From NCBI RefSeq assembly GCF_000719285.1, contig NZ_JOFS01000018.1, positions 106,430 to 170,429 of the forward strand: 64,000 bases of DNA, read 5' to 3'. Positions 9,058 through 18,049 of this stretch are shown piece by piece. Numbering within the stretch: position 1 is the stretch's first letter; each line of letters starts with the position of its first letter. Source of the DNA: Streptomyces bicolor (lineage in GTDB: Bacteria > Actinomycetota > Actinomycetes > Streptomycetales > Streptomycetaceae). Made by a program: the position numbers and the translations under genes. Under the pieces are notes generated by a model. That model did no database searches, was not told where the DNA came from, and saw only the letters and a list, made by a program, of their open reading frames with translations.

Positions 9058-9252
9058 TCACGTGGTGGAAGCGCTTTCGTCCTCGGTGACCTCGGCGGGG
9101 GCCCTCTGAGGGACGCGTGGGGCGGAGTCCATCGCCAGGCGGAGCAGGCGGTGGCAGATCGGGCAGTGGCGGGTCAGATGGCGATAGGAGGAGGCAGCCG
9201 ACAGGTGCGCGCGGAGCAACGCCCGCGTTTCGTGCCTTGCCGATGCCGCCAT
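9058..9252 (-). CDS. DUF6274-like small Cys/His protein
   Basis: 64 residues. The ATG at 9252 is preceded by GGAGGTGG at good spacing. The sequence begins MAASARHETRALLRAHL and contains RHLTRHCPICHRLLRLAM, a His-x3-His-Cys-x2-Cys-His cluster that could bind a metal, and has an acidic Ser/Thr tail. I recall an equivalent protein (DUF6274) beside bldC in other Streptomyces; the family name is from memory. No function is known. The adjacent stretches 8748-9057 and 9253-9437 show nothing else convincing. Confidence 0.7.
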   Translation of the reverse strand: MAASARHETRALLRAHLSAASSYRHLTRHCPICHRLLRLAMDSAPRVPQRAPAEVTEDESASTT

Positions 9253-9437
9253 ACGCCACCTCCAGGGGGCCACGCCGGGAAGAGCCCTGACTTCTGGGTA
9301 CCGAGCGAATGTGACGCCGTCAAGGTGGCGGGGGGCTCCGCGGGGCCGACGGCCCCTGTGACCCGGCGTTGCCATGGCCGCCCTCTCGGGGGGCCTGCGG
9401 CCCCCAGGCCCCCCGCTTCGGCCCTGAAGGGGCCTCG

Positions 9438-9459
9438 TCCTCAATCGCCGGACGGGCTG
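9438..9459. repeat. copy of a dispersed Streptomyces intergenic repeat
   Basis: The motif CAATCGCCGGACGGGCTG, with a short flank, matches a sequence I remember as recurring between genes in many Streptomyces chromosomes. Only one copy is apparent here. Its role is unknown. Confidence 0.4.
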
Positions 9460-9503
9460 CCTGATGCCGGCCGGTGCTGGATGCGTGGACCTGGTCATGA
9501 ACA

Positions 9504-9576
9504 AGGCCCGCATCCCCCATGGGGGCGCGGGCCTCGATTTGATGACTGAAGCCCGCACCGTTATGCCGGTGCGGGC
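9504..9576 (-). terminator. two hairpins downstream of tRNA-Asp
   Basis: The nearer stem pairs 9551-9560 with 9567-9576 (10 bp, perfect). The farther one pairs 9504-9511 with 9527-9534, with an inner CCCCCATGGGGG. Both lie 3' of the tRNA-Asp gene on the minus strand and probably end its transcript. Confidence 0.65.
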
Positions 9577-9586
9577 CTCTTCACTG

Positions 9587-9661
9587 CGGTCCTGACGGGA
9601 TTTGAACCCGCGGCCTCCACCTTGACAGGGTGGCGAGCACTCCAAACTGCTCCACAGGACC
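9587..9661 (-). tRNA. tRNA-Asp(GTC)
   Basis: Read on the minus strand, 75 nt fold as a cloverleaf: acceptor GGTCCTG pairs with CAGGACC, discriminator G, anticodon stem CCACC/GGTGG enclosing CTGTCAA with anticodon GTC, and T-arm GCGGGTTCAAATCCCGT. Identical base for base to the copy at 15612-15686. CCA is not encoded. Confidence 0.97.
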
Positions 9662-9755
9662 AGGTTTTGCTGCGCCATTCGTGCGTTGCGCTGCGAGAAG
9701 AGACTGTACAGGAGGGTGAGCCCGCCGGTCGAACTCACCCAGCGTGCGCGCCCCG

Positions 9756-12700
9756 TTACGGCGCCAGCGCGTCGATCGTCTTCACGATCCGCTTGTCGGA
9801 GATGGGGTACGCCGTGCCCAGCGCGTGGGCGAAGTAGCTGACGCGGAGTTCCTCCAGCATCCAGCGGACGTCCAGGACCTGCTGCGGCACCGGGCGGCCC
9901 TGCGGCATCTGCTCCAGGAGCCAGGCGTACTCGTCCCGCATCTCGTGGACCTTCTCCATGCGCGTGGTGTCGCGCTGGACGTTCGTCGGCATCTGCTGCA
10001 GGCGGCGGTCCACCGCGATCAGATACCGCATCAGGTCGGGCAGGCGCCGCAACCCCGCCTCGGTCACGAAACCGGGCTTCACAAGGGCGTCCAGCTGCCC
10101 CCGCACGTCCGTGAGGTTCGCGAGCAGGGCCGGGCTGCGTACGGCCTTCAGGCGGCGTTCAGCGGCCTGCCAGGCGGCGAGGACCTGCTGCACCTGGCCC
10201 ACTGTACGGACCGTCGTGTCGACGATCTCGGCGCGCACCTTGTCGTACAGCTTCCGGTACGACTCCTCGTCCCACGCCGGCCCGCCGAAGTCCCCGATCA
10301 GCCGGTCCGCCGCCGCCATCGCGCAGTCGTCGAAGAGGGCCTGGATGGAGCCGTGGGGGTTCGCGGACAGGGCGAGCTTCTGGGCGTTCGTGAGCTTCTC
10401 GGACGCGAACTTCGCCGGGTTGACCGGGATGTTGCGGAGGATCAGCCGACGCGTGCCCTTCCACATCGCCTGCTGCTGCTCCGCCTCCGTGTCGAAGAGG
10501 CGGACCGAGACCGTGTCGCCGTCGTCGACGAGCGCCGGGTACGCCTTGACCGGCTGACCGGCTCGGCGGGTCTCGAAGACGCGGGTGAGGGAGCCGATGG
10601 TCCAGTCCGTCAGGCCCTTGCGCTCCAGGGACTCGCCGCCCTCGCGGGACGCGGTGGCCGCCGCGGCCTGGGAGAGGGCCTTGCGTGCCTTCGGCTTCAG
10701 GCGGAGCTTCAGGGCCTCCAGGTCCTTGTCCTCGGCCAGCTTGCGGCGCCGCTCGTCGATGATCCGGAAGGTGATGCGCAGGTGCTCCGGGACCTTCGTC
10801 CAGTCGAAGTCGTCCGCCTCGAAGGGCACGCCTACCATGCGCTTCAGTTCGCGGGCCATCGTCGTCGTCAGCGGCTCCTGCAGCGGGACGGCCGTATCGA
10901 GGAACCGCTTCGCGAAGTTCGGCGCCGGCACGTAGTTACGGCGGATCGGCTTGGGGAGGGAACGGATCAGCTCCGTCACCAGTTCCTCCCTGAGGCCCGG
11001 GATCTGCCAGTCGAAGCCCTCGTCCGTGACCTGGTTGAGGACCTGCAGCGGGATGTGGACGGTCACGCCGTCGGCGTCCGCGCCCGGCTCGAACTGGTAG
11101 GTGACGCGGAACTTCAGCTGTCCCTGGCGCCAGGAGTCCGGATAGTCAGCCTTGGTGACCGCCTCCGCCGACTCCCGGATGAGCATCTCGCGCTCGAAGT
11201 CCAGGAACTCGGGCTCCTCGTGCCGTTTGCGCTTCCACCAGGAGTCGAAGTGGGCGCCGGAGACGACGTGGTCGGGGACCCTCTGGTCGTAGAAGTCGAA
11301 CAGCGTCTCGTCGTCCACAACGATGTCGCGGCGCCGCGCCCGGTGCTCCAACTCCTCGACCTCGCTGAGGAGTTTGCGGTTGTCGGCGAAGAACTTGTGG
11401 TGTGTGCGCCAGTCGCCCTCGACCAGGGCGTTGCGGATGAACAGCTCGCGGCTGGCCTCCGGGTCGATACGGCCGTAGTTCACCTTGCGCTGGGCGATGA
11501 TCGGGACGCCGTACAGCGTGACCTTCTCGTACGCCATCACCGCCGCCTGGTCCTTCTCCCAGTGCGGTTCGGAGTACGTGCGCTTGAGGAGGTGCTCGGC
11601 GAGCGGTTCGACCCACTCGGGTTCGATCTTCGCGTTGACGCGGGCCCACAGGCGGCTCGTCTCCACCAGCTCCGCCGACATCACGAAGCGCGGCGGCTTC
11701 TTGAAGAGGGCCGAGCCCGGGAAGATCGCGAACTTGGCGTTGCGGGCGCCGATGTACTCGTTGCGACCGCCGTCCTTGCGCGCGCTCCCCGGGCCGGAGT
11801 CCTTGGACTCCTTCACGTCCTTCATGCCGATGTGGGAGAGCAGGCCCGCGAGGAGCGAGACGTGGACGCGGTCGGCGGGGGCGTCGTCCTCGTTGAGGTG
11901 GATGCCCATCTGCTTGGCGACCGTTCTCAACTGCGTGTAGATGTCCTGCCATTCGCGAATGCGCAGGAAGTTCAGGTACTCCTGCTTGCACATCCGGCGG
12001 AAGGACGACGAGCCGCGTTCGCGCTGCTGCTCGCGGACGTAGCGCCAGAGGTTGAGGTAGGCGAGGAAGTCGCTCGTCTCGTCCTTGAAGCGGGCGTGCT
12101 GCTGGTCGGCCTGGGCCTGCTTGTCGGCGGGGCGCTCGCGCGGGTCCTGGATGGAGAGCGCGGCCGCTATGACCATGACCTCGCGGACACAGCCGTTCTT
12201 GTCGGCCTCCAGGACCATCCGGGCCAGGCGCGGGTCGACGGGCAGCTGGGCGAGCTTGCGGCCGGTGTCCGTGAGCCGCTTGCGTACGTCCTTCTGCGTC
12301 GGGTCCAGCGCGCCGAGCTCCTGCAGGAGTTGCACGCCGTCGCGGATGTTGCGGTGGTCCGGCGGGTCGATGAAGGGGAACTTCTCGATGTCGCCGAGCC
12401 CGGCCGCGGTCATCTGCAGGATCACGGAGGCGAGGTTCGTACGGAGGATCTCCGCGTCCGTGAACTCCGGGCGGGCGAGGAAGTCGTCCTCGGAGTACAG
12501 GCGGATGCAGATGCCGTCCGACGTACGGCCGCAGCGGCCCTTGCGCTGGTTGGCGCTGGCCTGCGAGATCGCCTCGATGGGGAGCCGCTGGACCTTGGTG
12601 CGGTGGCTGTACCGGCTGATCCGGGCGAAGCCGGGGTCGATGACGTACTTGATGCCAGGGACCGTGAGGGACGTCTCGGCGACGTTCGTAGCCAGAACGA

Positions 12701-13736
12701 TCCTGCGCCCGGTGTGGGGCTGGAAGACGCGGTGCTGCTCGGCGTGCGAGAGGCGGGCGTAGAGGGGGAGGACCTCGGTGAAGCGGTAGTTCTTCTTCAC
12801 GAGCGCGTCGGCGGTGTCCCTGATCTCCCGCTCTCCGGAGAGGAAGACGAGGATGTCGCCCTTGCCCTCGGCCTGGAGCTCCTCGACGGCATCGCAGATC
12901 GCGGTGATCTGGTCGCGGTCGGCGTCGTCACCGTCCTCTTCGAGGAGCGGGCGGTAGCGCACCTCGACCGGATACGTCCGCCCGCTGACCTCGACGATCG
13001 GGGCGTCACCGAAGTGCCGGGAGAAGCGTTCGGGGTCGATGGTCGCCGAGGTGATGACGACCTTGAGGTCGGGGCGCTTCGGCAGCAGCTGGGACAGGTA
13101 CCCGAGCAGGAAGTCGATGTTGAGAGACCGCTCGTGGGCCTCGTCGATGATGATCGTGTCGTACGCGCGCAGCTCGCGGTCGGTCTGGATCTCGGCGAGC
13201 AGGATGCCGTCGGTCATCAGCTTGATGAAGGTGGCGTCCGGGTTCACCTGGTCGGTGAAGCGGACCTTCCAGCCGACGGACTCGCCGATCGGGCTGTTCA
13301 TCTCTTCCGCGACCCGCTCGGCCACGGTACGGGCGGCGATACGGCGGGGCTGGGTGTGCCCGATCATGCCGCGTACGCCGCGCCCGAGCTCGAGGCAGAT
13401 CTTGGGGATCTGCGTGGTCTTCCCGGACCCGGTCTCGCCGGCGACGATCACGACCTGGTGGTCGCGGATGGCGGCCGCGATCTCGTCCTTCTTCTGGCTG
13501 ACCGGCAGCTGCTCGGGGTACGTGACCGCGGGCACGCCGACGCGGCGGGCGGCGATACGCTCCTCGCCCTTGGCGATCTCCGCCTCGATCTCGGCGAGCA
13601 CGGCGGCGCGCGCCTCCGGCTTACGGATCTTGCGCGCGCCTTCGAGCCGCCGGCCGAGCCGGTGCGCGTCGCGCAGGGAGAGCTCGGACAGGCGGGGGGC
13701 CAGGGGGCCGATGGCGGGGGCAGGGTGCGTAGACAT
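9756..13736 (-). CDS. hrpA: ATP-dependent RNA helicase HrpA (DEAH)
   Basis: 1326 residues, the usual HrpA length. DExH helicase core at the N-terminus: Walker A GETGSGKT at about 100-107, motif II DEAH at 198-201, motif III SAT near 225, and motif VI SANQRKGRCGR. The helicase-associated winged-helix/ratchet region and the long C-terminal DUF3418 (HrpA-specific) region follow, ending near ISDKRIVKTIDALAP. HrpA acts on RNA and, in E. coli, on collided ribosomes. It is monocistronic on the minus strand, flanked by tRNA-Asp and a secreted-protein gene. An equally long open frame on the opposite strand is a codon-bias artefact. Confidence 0.95.
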   Translation of the reverse strand: MSTHPAPAIGPLAPRLSELSLRDAHRLGRRLEGARKIRKPEARAAVLAEIEAEIAKGEERIAARRVGVPAVTYPEQLPVSQKKDEIAAAIRDHQVVIVAGETGSGKTTQIPKICLELGRGVRGMIGHTQPRRIAARTVAERVAEEMNSPIGESVGWKVRFTDQVNPDATFIKLMTDGILLAEIQTDRELRAYDTIIIDEAHERSLNIDFLLGYLSQLLPKRPDLKVVITSATIDPERFSRHFGDAPIVEVSGRTYPVEVRYRPLLEEDGDDADRDQITAICDAVEELQAEGKGDILVFLSGEREIRDTADALVKKNYRFTEVLPLYARLSHAEQHRVFQPHTGRRIVLATNVAETSLTVPGIKYVIDPGFARISRYSHRTKVQRLPIEAISQASANQRKGRCGRTSDGICIRLYSEDDFLARPEFTDAEILRTNLASVILQMTAAGLGDIEKFPFIDPPDHRNIRDGVQLLQELGALDPTQKDVRKRLTDTGRKLAQLPVDPRLARMVLEADKNGCVREVMVIAAALSIQDPRERPADKQAQADQQHARFKDETSDFLAYLNLWRYVREQQRERGSSSFRRMCKQEYLNFLRIREWQDIYTQLRTVAKQMGIHLNEDDAPADRVHVSLLAGLLSHIGMKDVKESKDSGPGSARKDGGRNEYIGARNAKFAIFPGSALFKKPPRFVMSAELVETSRLWARVNAKIEPEWVEPLAEHLLKRTYSEPHWEKDQAAVMAYEKVTLYGVPIIAQRKVNYGRIDPEASRELFIRNALVEGDWRTHHKFFADNRKLLSEVEELEHRARRRDIVVDDETLFDFYDQRVPDHVVSGAHFDSWWKRKRHEEPEFLDFEREMLIRESAEAVTKADYPDSWRQGQLKFRVTYQFEPGADADGVTVHIPLQVLNQVTDEGFDWQIPGLREELVTELIRSLPKPIRRNYVPAPNFAKRFLDTAVPLQEPLTTTMARELKRMVGVPFEADDFDWTKVPEHLRITFRIIDERRRKLAEDKDLEALKLRLKPKARKALSQAAAATASREGGESLERKGLTDWTIGSLTRVFETRRAGQPVKAYPALVDDGDTVSVRLFDTEAEQQQAMWKGTRRLILRNIPVNPAKFASEKLTNAQKLALSANPHGSIQALFDDCAMAAADRLIGDFGGPAWDEESYRKLYDKVRAEIVDTTVRTVGQVQQVLAAWQAAERRLKAVRSPALLANLTDVRGQLDALVKPGFVTEAGLRRLPDLMRYLIAVDRRLQQMPTNVQRDTTRMEKVHEMRDEYAWLLEQMPQGRPVPQQVLDVRWMLEELRVSYFAHALGTAYPISDKRIVKTIDALAP

Positions 13737-13816
13737 ACGCGGTCCAGGATCTCATCCCGGGCAAAGAAGGGGCGAACCCTTTTGGGCCCGCCCCCGCTCA
13801 CGTCGCCCGACGGGCG

Positions 13817-15445
13817 TCACAGCACGTCGACGTAGTCCTCCCGGCCGCTGCCCACGAAGTGCTTGCTGTCGGGATACAGGTGGACGGCCACCCAGGTGCC
13901 GTCCTGCCGGGCGGTGAAGCCCTTGCTGAAGGATCCGTTCGTTCTCGTGGTGACGGTGGCCATCTGGTACCAGGTGCTCTGGCCCTTGGGCCGGAAGAGG
14001 ATCTGCACCTGCTTGCCGCCGTAGGCCCTCCACGTCGACGAGCCGGCCAGGCGCTCCTGGAGCACGCCCTTCACGGTGATCGTCCGGCCCTTGTACACGG
14101 GCTCGGGGGACGCGTTGCCGTCCTTGACGCGGGTGAGGGCGCGGTTCTTGCGCAGGCTCTTGCTGACGGTGCCCAGGATGTCCTTGGTGGTGGATCCGGC
14201 GTAGCGCAGTCGCCAGTAGCCGTCCGTGTAGCCCGGCAGCCGCTCGACGATGAACTGCGAGCCGAAGCTGGTCTTCACGGTCTTCTTGGTGGTCCAGCCC
14301 GTCGTGCCGTTGGCCGAGTACTGGATGTCGACGCTGATCTGGTCACTGGTGTCGCGCCCGATCAGGTCGAGGGAGCCGGTGACCTCGAGCTGCGCGTACT
14401 TGTCGATCCGCGCCGTGAACTCCGTGAACTGCGTCCGCGCGGTGACGGCCACGGTGACGTCGGCGGTCGCGGTGCGCTGGATGAACGGGTTGTACGGGTA
14501 CGACCGGAAGGCCACCTCGTAGACGCTCTTGCTGCCGTACGGGGCCCGCACGAAGGAGAAGCGGCCGTTCGCGTCGGTGGTCGACTCGACGGGGCTGCAG
14601 GTGGTGCAGTCCTTGTAGTCCATCTCCAGCGGGACGCCGGCCAGCGGCTTCCACTCCGTGCCGTACTGGTACTGGAGCGTGCCGGTGACGTCGACCTTGT
14701 CGCCGGCGGTGACGTGGAAGCTGCTCTTGTCCAGGACGAACCGGGTCGGCGCGGCCTTCGGGCGGACGTCGATCCAGGGGCTGGTGGCGAAGCCGAGGTC
14801 GCCGTTGTACTGGGCGAAGGTCCAGCCGCCCGCGGTCACCTCGTGGGAGGCCGAGAAGTGGCCGGCGTCGTCCGTGACGGCGGTCGTCTCGTCGTTCTGG
14901 TCGAACGTGAGGTCCACCGTGGCACCGGGCAGCGGCACCGTCTCGCGGGTGCTGGGGTCGCGCATGACCATGTCGCCGGTGGCGGTGACCGTCCTGTGCT
15001 CGATGTCCGGCTCGGTCGGCGTGACCGCGAAACCACTGATGACGGGCTGCTTCTGGTAGTGCAGCGTGCCCGCGTTCCGCTGGACGGTGGTCTCGCCCGC
15101 GGTGTTCGTGGCCTCCACGTCGATCGTGTAGTCGCCGAGGGCGTCCAGGTGGACGGGCTGGGAGGTCCAGATCCCGTCCCACGAGCTGATCCAGTACTTC
15201 TGGGTGAAGTCGGTGACCGTGGCGACCGGCGTCTCCGACTCGCTGCTGCCGACGGGGCGCAGCGCCGCGGTGACCTTGTCGATCTCACCGCTGTAGTTGA
15301 GCCGTACTCGGATGACCGACCAGTCGGCCTGATCGCTCGACGCCGACTGGACGGTCGGCGCCGCGGCCTGGGCCGTGCCGGGCACGGCGAGTGTGGAGAA
15401 CAGGACGGCGACAGCCGTCACCAGTCCTCTGGTGATGCGTCTCAA
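13817..15445 (-). CDS. secreted beta-sandwich repeat protein, function unknown
   Basis: 542 residues; TTG start just after GAGGGGGG. A Sec signal peptide (RGLVTAVAVLFSTLAVPGTAQA) is clear. The mature part is a chain of Ig/carboxypeptidase-regulatory-like beta domains: segments such as PLPGATVDLTFDQNDETTAV and PLAGVPLEMDYKDCTTCSPV with a following DANGRFSF are typical. There is one Cys pair in DCTTCS. No catalytic motif is visible, so a binding or structural role outside the cell is likely. It ends 80 bases before hrpA begins on the same strand. Confidence 0.8.
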   Translation of the reverse strand: MRRITRGLVTAVAVLFSTLAVPGTAQAAAPTVQSASSDQADWSVIRVRLNYSGEIDKVTAALRPVGSSESETPVATVTDFTQKYWISSWDGIWTSQPVHLDALGDYTIDVEATNTAGETTVQRNAGTLHYQKQPVISGFAVTPTEPDIEHRTVTATGDMVMRDPSTRETVPLPGATVDLTFDQNDETTAVTDDAGHFSASHEVTAGGWTFAQYNGDLGFATSPWIDVRPKAAPTRFVLDKSSFHVTAGDKVDVTGTLQYQYGTEWKPLAGVPLEMDYKDCTTCSPVESTTDANGRFSFVRAPYGSKSVYEVAFRSYPYNPFIQRTATADVTVAVTARTQFTEFTARIDKYAQLEVTGSLDLIGRDTSDQISVDIQYSANGTTGWTTKKTVKTSFGSQFIVERLPGYTDGYWRLRYAGSTTKDILGTVSKSLRKNRALTRVKDGNASPEPVYKGRTITVKGVLQERLAGSSTWRAYGGKQVQILFRPKGQSTWYQMATVTTRTNGSFSKGFTARQDGTWVAVHLYPDSKHFVGSGREDYVDVL

Positions 15446-15473
15446 GAACCCCCCTCAGGCTCCTTGTGAGCGA

Positions 15474-15508
15474 CGAAACCCCCCACCGGTGTCCGGTGGG
15501 GGGTTTCG
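15474..15508. terminator. 16-bp hairpin between tRNA-Phe and the secreted-protein gene
   Basis: Arms 15474-15489 and 15493-15508 are perfectly complementary, with a TGT loop. It is 3' of tRNA-Phe on the minus strand and precedes the start of the secreted-protein gene, so it should end the tRNA transcript. Confidence 0.85.
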
Positions 15509-15515
15509 TACTGTG

Positions 15516-15589
15516 TGGCTGGGGCCGGGGTCGAACCGGCGACCTTCCGCTTTTCAGGCGGACGCTCGTACCAACTGAGCTACCCAGCC
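15516..15589 (-). tRNA. tRNA-Phe(GAA)
   Basis: 74 nt on the minus strand: acceptor GGCTGGG/CCCAGCC with discriminator A, D-arm GCTCAGTTGGTACGAGC, anticodon loop CTGAAAA with anticodon GAA, and T-arm GCCGGTTCGACCCCGGC. Last gene of the Glu-Asp-Phe cluster. Confidence 0.97.
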
Positions 15590-15611
15590 ACGAGGCTTCG
15601 AGAAGCCCCAG

Positions 15612-15686
15612 CGGTCCTGACGGGATTTGAACCCGCGGCCTCCACCTTGACAGGGTGGCGAGCACTCCAAACTGCTCCACAGGACC
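15612..15686 (-). tRNA. tRNA-Asp(GTC), second copy
   Basis: 75 nt, identical to the gene at 9587-9661, with anticodon GTC in a CTGTCAA loop. It is the middle gene of the tRNA-Glu/Asp/Phe cluster transcribed on the minus strand. Confidence 0.97.
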
Positions 15687-15723
15687 AAGCGATGTGTACG
15701 ACAGTGTCGCACACCGTACTGCG

Positions 15724-15796
15724 TGCCCCCAACGGGATTCGAACCCGTGCTACCGCCTTGAAAGGGCGGCGTCCTAGGCCGCTAGACGATGAGGGC
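15724..15796 (-). tRNA. tRNA-Glu(TTC)
   Basis: 73 nt on the minus strand: acceptor GCCCTCA pairs with TGGGGGC (one T-G wobble), discriminator A, anticodon loop CTTTCAA with anticodon TTC, and T-arm CACGGGTTCGAATCCCGT. First gene of the cluster. Confidence 0.97.
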
Positions 15797-15876
15797 TATC
15801 GGCCCGCCTGGGCGCTTCTCAGCGCGTCGGGGACGTGAGAAGCATATGGGATGGCGGGAGGTATCGCCAAAACGGT

Positions 15877-17505
15877 TTACGGGACGCGGGCGGGGGACGG
15901 GCTCGGAGGGCTGGGAGAGGGGCTCGAAGGGCTCGGGGAGTCCGTCGCGCCTGGCTGGTTCTCCTCGGGCAGGTGGCGGCGTACCTCCGCCGTCGTCAGG
16001 CCCAGGCCGCCCAGTTCGATCTCGTCCCAGGCCTGGAGGCGGCGCGTGTCGCGGTCGAAGTAGAGGATCGACGTCTGGATGGGGTCGGGGTGTTTGCCCT
16101 CGATCGCGCGCAGGCCGCTGCCGCCCGTGGAGCCCTCGATGCGCAGCCGGGTGCCGTACGGCAGGACCTCCATCTCCTGATGGTGGAGGTGGCCGGCGAG
16201 GACCAGCGGGACCTCGCCGTCGGTCTGGCGGGCCGCCACCGGTTCGTGGGCGATGGCCACGTCGACGGGGGTGCCGGCGGCCTCCTGGTCGCGCAGAGAG
16301 GTGGCCAGGCGGGCGCCGGCCAGTTCGTTCGCCGCGTCGCCGCCGGGGACCTGGGAGCGGTCGGGGGTGAACTGGGGGTCGCCGATGCCGGCGAAGCGCA
16401 GGCCGGCGATGGTCTTGGCCTTGCCGTCGTCCAGGACGTGGACGTTCTTCAGGCCTTCCAGGTAGCGCTGGGTGAGCCGCGAGTCGTGGTTGCCGCGGAC
16501 CCAGACGTAGGGGGCGCCGAGGTCCTCGATGGGGTCCAGGAAGCCGTTCTCGGCGGCGGTGCCGTGGTCCATGGTGTCGCCGGAGTCGACGATCACGTTG
16601 ACCTTGTACTGGTCGACGAGCGAGGCGATGATCTTCCAGCTCGCCGGGTTGAGGTGGATGTCGGAGACGTGCAGGACACGGATGGTGCTCGGGTCCGGGG
16701 CGTAGGCGGGGAGCGTGGAGGTGGCGTCGTAGAGCTTGGTCACGTTGGTGACCAGGCGGGCCAACTCCTTCTGGTAGACGTCGAATTCGGTGACGATGCT
16801 GCGTGCGTTGCCGACCAGGGACGGGGCGGAGGAGAGCAGGCCCGAGAACTTCGGCTCCAGGACCGATTCGGGGTTCCAGGTGGCGAACGCCGTGCCGCCT
16901 GAGGCGGCCAGGAGGGTGAGGGCGAGGCCGCCGGCCGCGAGGGCCCGGCGGGGGCGGCGGTAGACGGCGAGGCCGAGGGCGGTGGCGCCGGTGACGACGG
17001 CCACACAGCTGCGCAGGGCCAGGTCGCGGGTGCCGTGGGTGACGTCCTGGGTGACCTCGTCCTGGAGGCCGGAGAGGCGTTCGGGGTGGTCGACGAGGGC
17101 CTGGGCGCGGGCGGGGTCGAGCTGGTCGACGTTGACGTCCAGGCGGACGGGGGCGAAGTGGCTGTCCAGGTGGAGGGCGCCGAGCGGGGAGACGTTGATC
17201 TTCGTGCCGCCGGTGAGGGAGGGGCGCAGGGTCATCGTCGTGTTCATGGGGCCGACCGGGGCGCGGACGTTGCCGACGATCAGCAGGCCGAGCCAGGCGC
17301 CGAGGAGCACGACCGTGACCAGGCCGACGGCTCGAGTCCAGGGGTGGGGCTGGCTGACGAGTTCCGGGGTGGGGAGCGGGCGGCGGGTGGCGATGGGGGT
17401 CCCCCCGCGCGAGGTTGTTCGAGCGTGGGGGAGGCGGGCCAGGGCGCGTGGGGCCCTGGGGAGCTGACCGAGGACCTTCATGACTGCGGCGGGGACGCGG
17501 GCCAT
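15877..17505 (-). CDS. membrane-anchored metallophosphoesterase
   Basis: 542 residues from the ATG at 17505 (MARVPAAVMKVLG); the frame is open further upstream, but that would overlap the divergent zincin gene. Hydrophobic segments near WTRAVGLVTVVLLGAWLGLL and around ALRSCVAVVTGATALGLAVY plus ALAAGGLALTLLAASGGTAF make two or three membrane spans. The catalytic domain carries all calcineurin-like metal motifs in order: HVSDIHLN, DSGDTMDHG, RGNHD, AHEP and GHLHH. The tail after residue 510 is Ser/Pro-rich and low-complexity. Substrate unknown. Confidence 0.88.
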   Translation of the reverse strand: MARVPAAVMKVLGQLPRAPRALARLPHARTTSRGGTPIATRRPLPTPELVSQPHPWTRAVGLVTVVLLGAWLGLLIVGNVRAPVGPMNTTMTLRPSLTGGTKINVSPLGALHLDSHFAPVRLDVNVDQLDPARAQALVDHPERLSGLQDEVTQDVTHGTRDLALRSCVAVVTGATALGLAVYRRPRRALAAGGLALTLLAASGGTAFATWNPESVLEPKFSGLLSSAPSLVGNARSIVTEFDVYQKELARLVTNVTKLYDATSTLPAYAPDPSTIRVLHVSDIHLNPASWKIIASLVDQYKVNVIVDSGDTMDHGTAAENGFLDPIEDLGAPYVWVRGNHDSRLTQRYLEGLKNVHVLDDGKAKTIAGLRFAGIGDPQFTPDRSQVPGGDAANELAGARLATSLRDQEAAGTPVDVAIAHEPVAARQTDGEVPLVLAGHLHHQEMEVLPYGTRLRIEGSTGGSGLRAIEGKHPDPIQTSILYFDRDTRRLQAWDEIELGGLGLTTAEVRRHLPEENQPGATDSPSPSSPSPSPPSPSPARVP

Positions 17506-17590
17506 TGGTCCCGTATGCCCAAGTGCCGGGGTGGATATGCGGGGCTGTTGGCGGCTCTCGTACGGCGGTGTCGTACCCGACAATGGGCCT

Positions 17591-17941
17591 GTGCTGGAGA
17601 TGACGCGCGAGGAGTTCGAGGAACTGGTCGGCGAGGCGCTGGACCGGATTCCACCGGAGTTGACGCGGCTGATGGACAACGTCGCGGTGTTCGTCGAGGA
17701 CGAACCGCCCGTGGACGATCCCGAGCTGCTCGGGTTGTACGAGGGGACTCCGCTGACCGAGCGCGGGGAGTGGTACGCCGGGGTGCTGCCGGATCGGATC
17801 ACGATCTACCGGGGGCCGACGCTGCGGATGTGCGAGTCGCGGGAGGAGGTCGTCGAGGAGACCGAGGTGACGGTGGTGCACGAGATCGCGCATCACTTCG
17901 GGATCGACGACGCGCGGCTGCATGCTCTCGGCTACGGGTGA
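17591..17941 (+). CDS. metallopeptidase family protein (minimal zincin)
   Basis: 116 residues from the GTG at 17591 (VLEMTREEFEELVGEALD); an ATG three codons later is possible. HEIAHHFGIDDARL near the C-terminus is the HExxH zinc site of the short actinobacterial zincin-like family (DUF1025/PF06262), and the N-terminal VFVEDEP stretch is also family-typical. Cytoplasmic, with no signal. No Shine-Dalgarno is present. It is divergent from the metallophosphoesterase gene. Target unknown. Confidence 0.88.
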   Translation: MLEMTREEFEELVGEALDRIPPELTRLMDNVAVFVEDEPPVDDPELLGLYEGTPLTERGEWYAGVLPDRITIYRGPTLRMCESREEVVEETEVTVVHEIAHHFGIDDARLHALGYG

Positions 17942-18049
17942 GCGGGCGCCGAAACCGGTGTCGAGGCTGTGCCGCCGGGCGCGTGTCCTCTTGTGGGCGG
18001 CGGGAGTTGGGCATGTTGACTTCTTCGCCCGCCCTTGGAGGTGGCTCGC

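Noticed and set aside
9744..13835. 1363-codon plus-strand frame opposite hrpA
   Set aside because: Mirror of the GC3 codon bias; composition (Leu/Arg/Asp/Val blocks) has no family features, while the minus strand encodes a complete HrpA.
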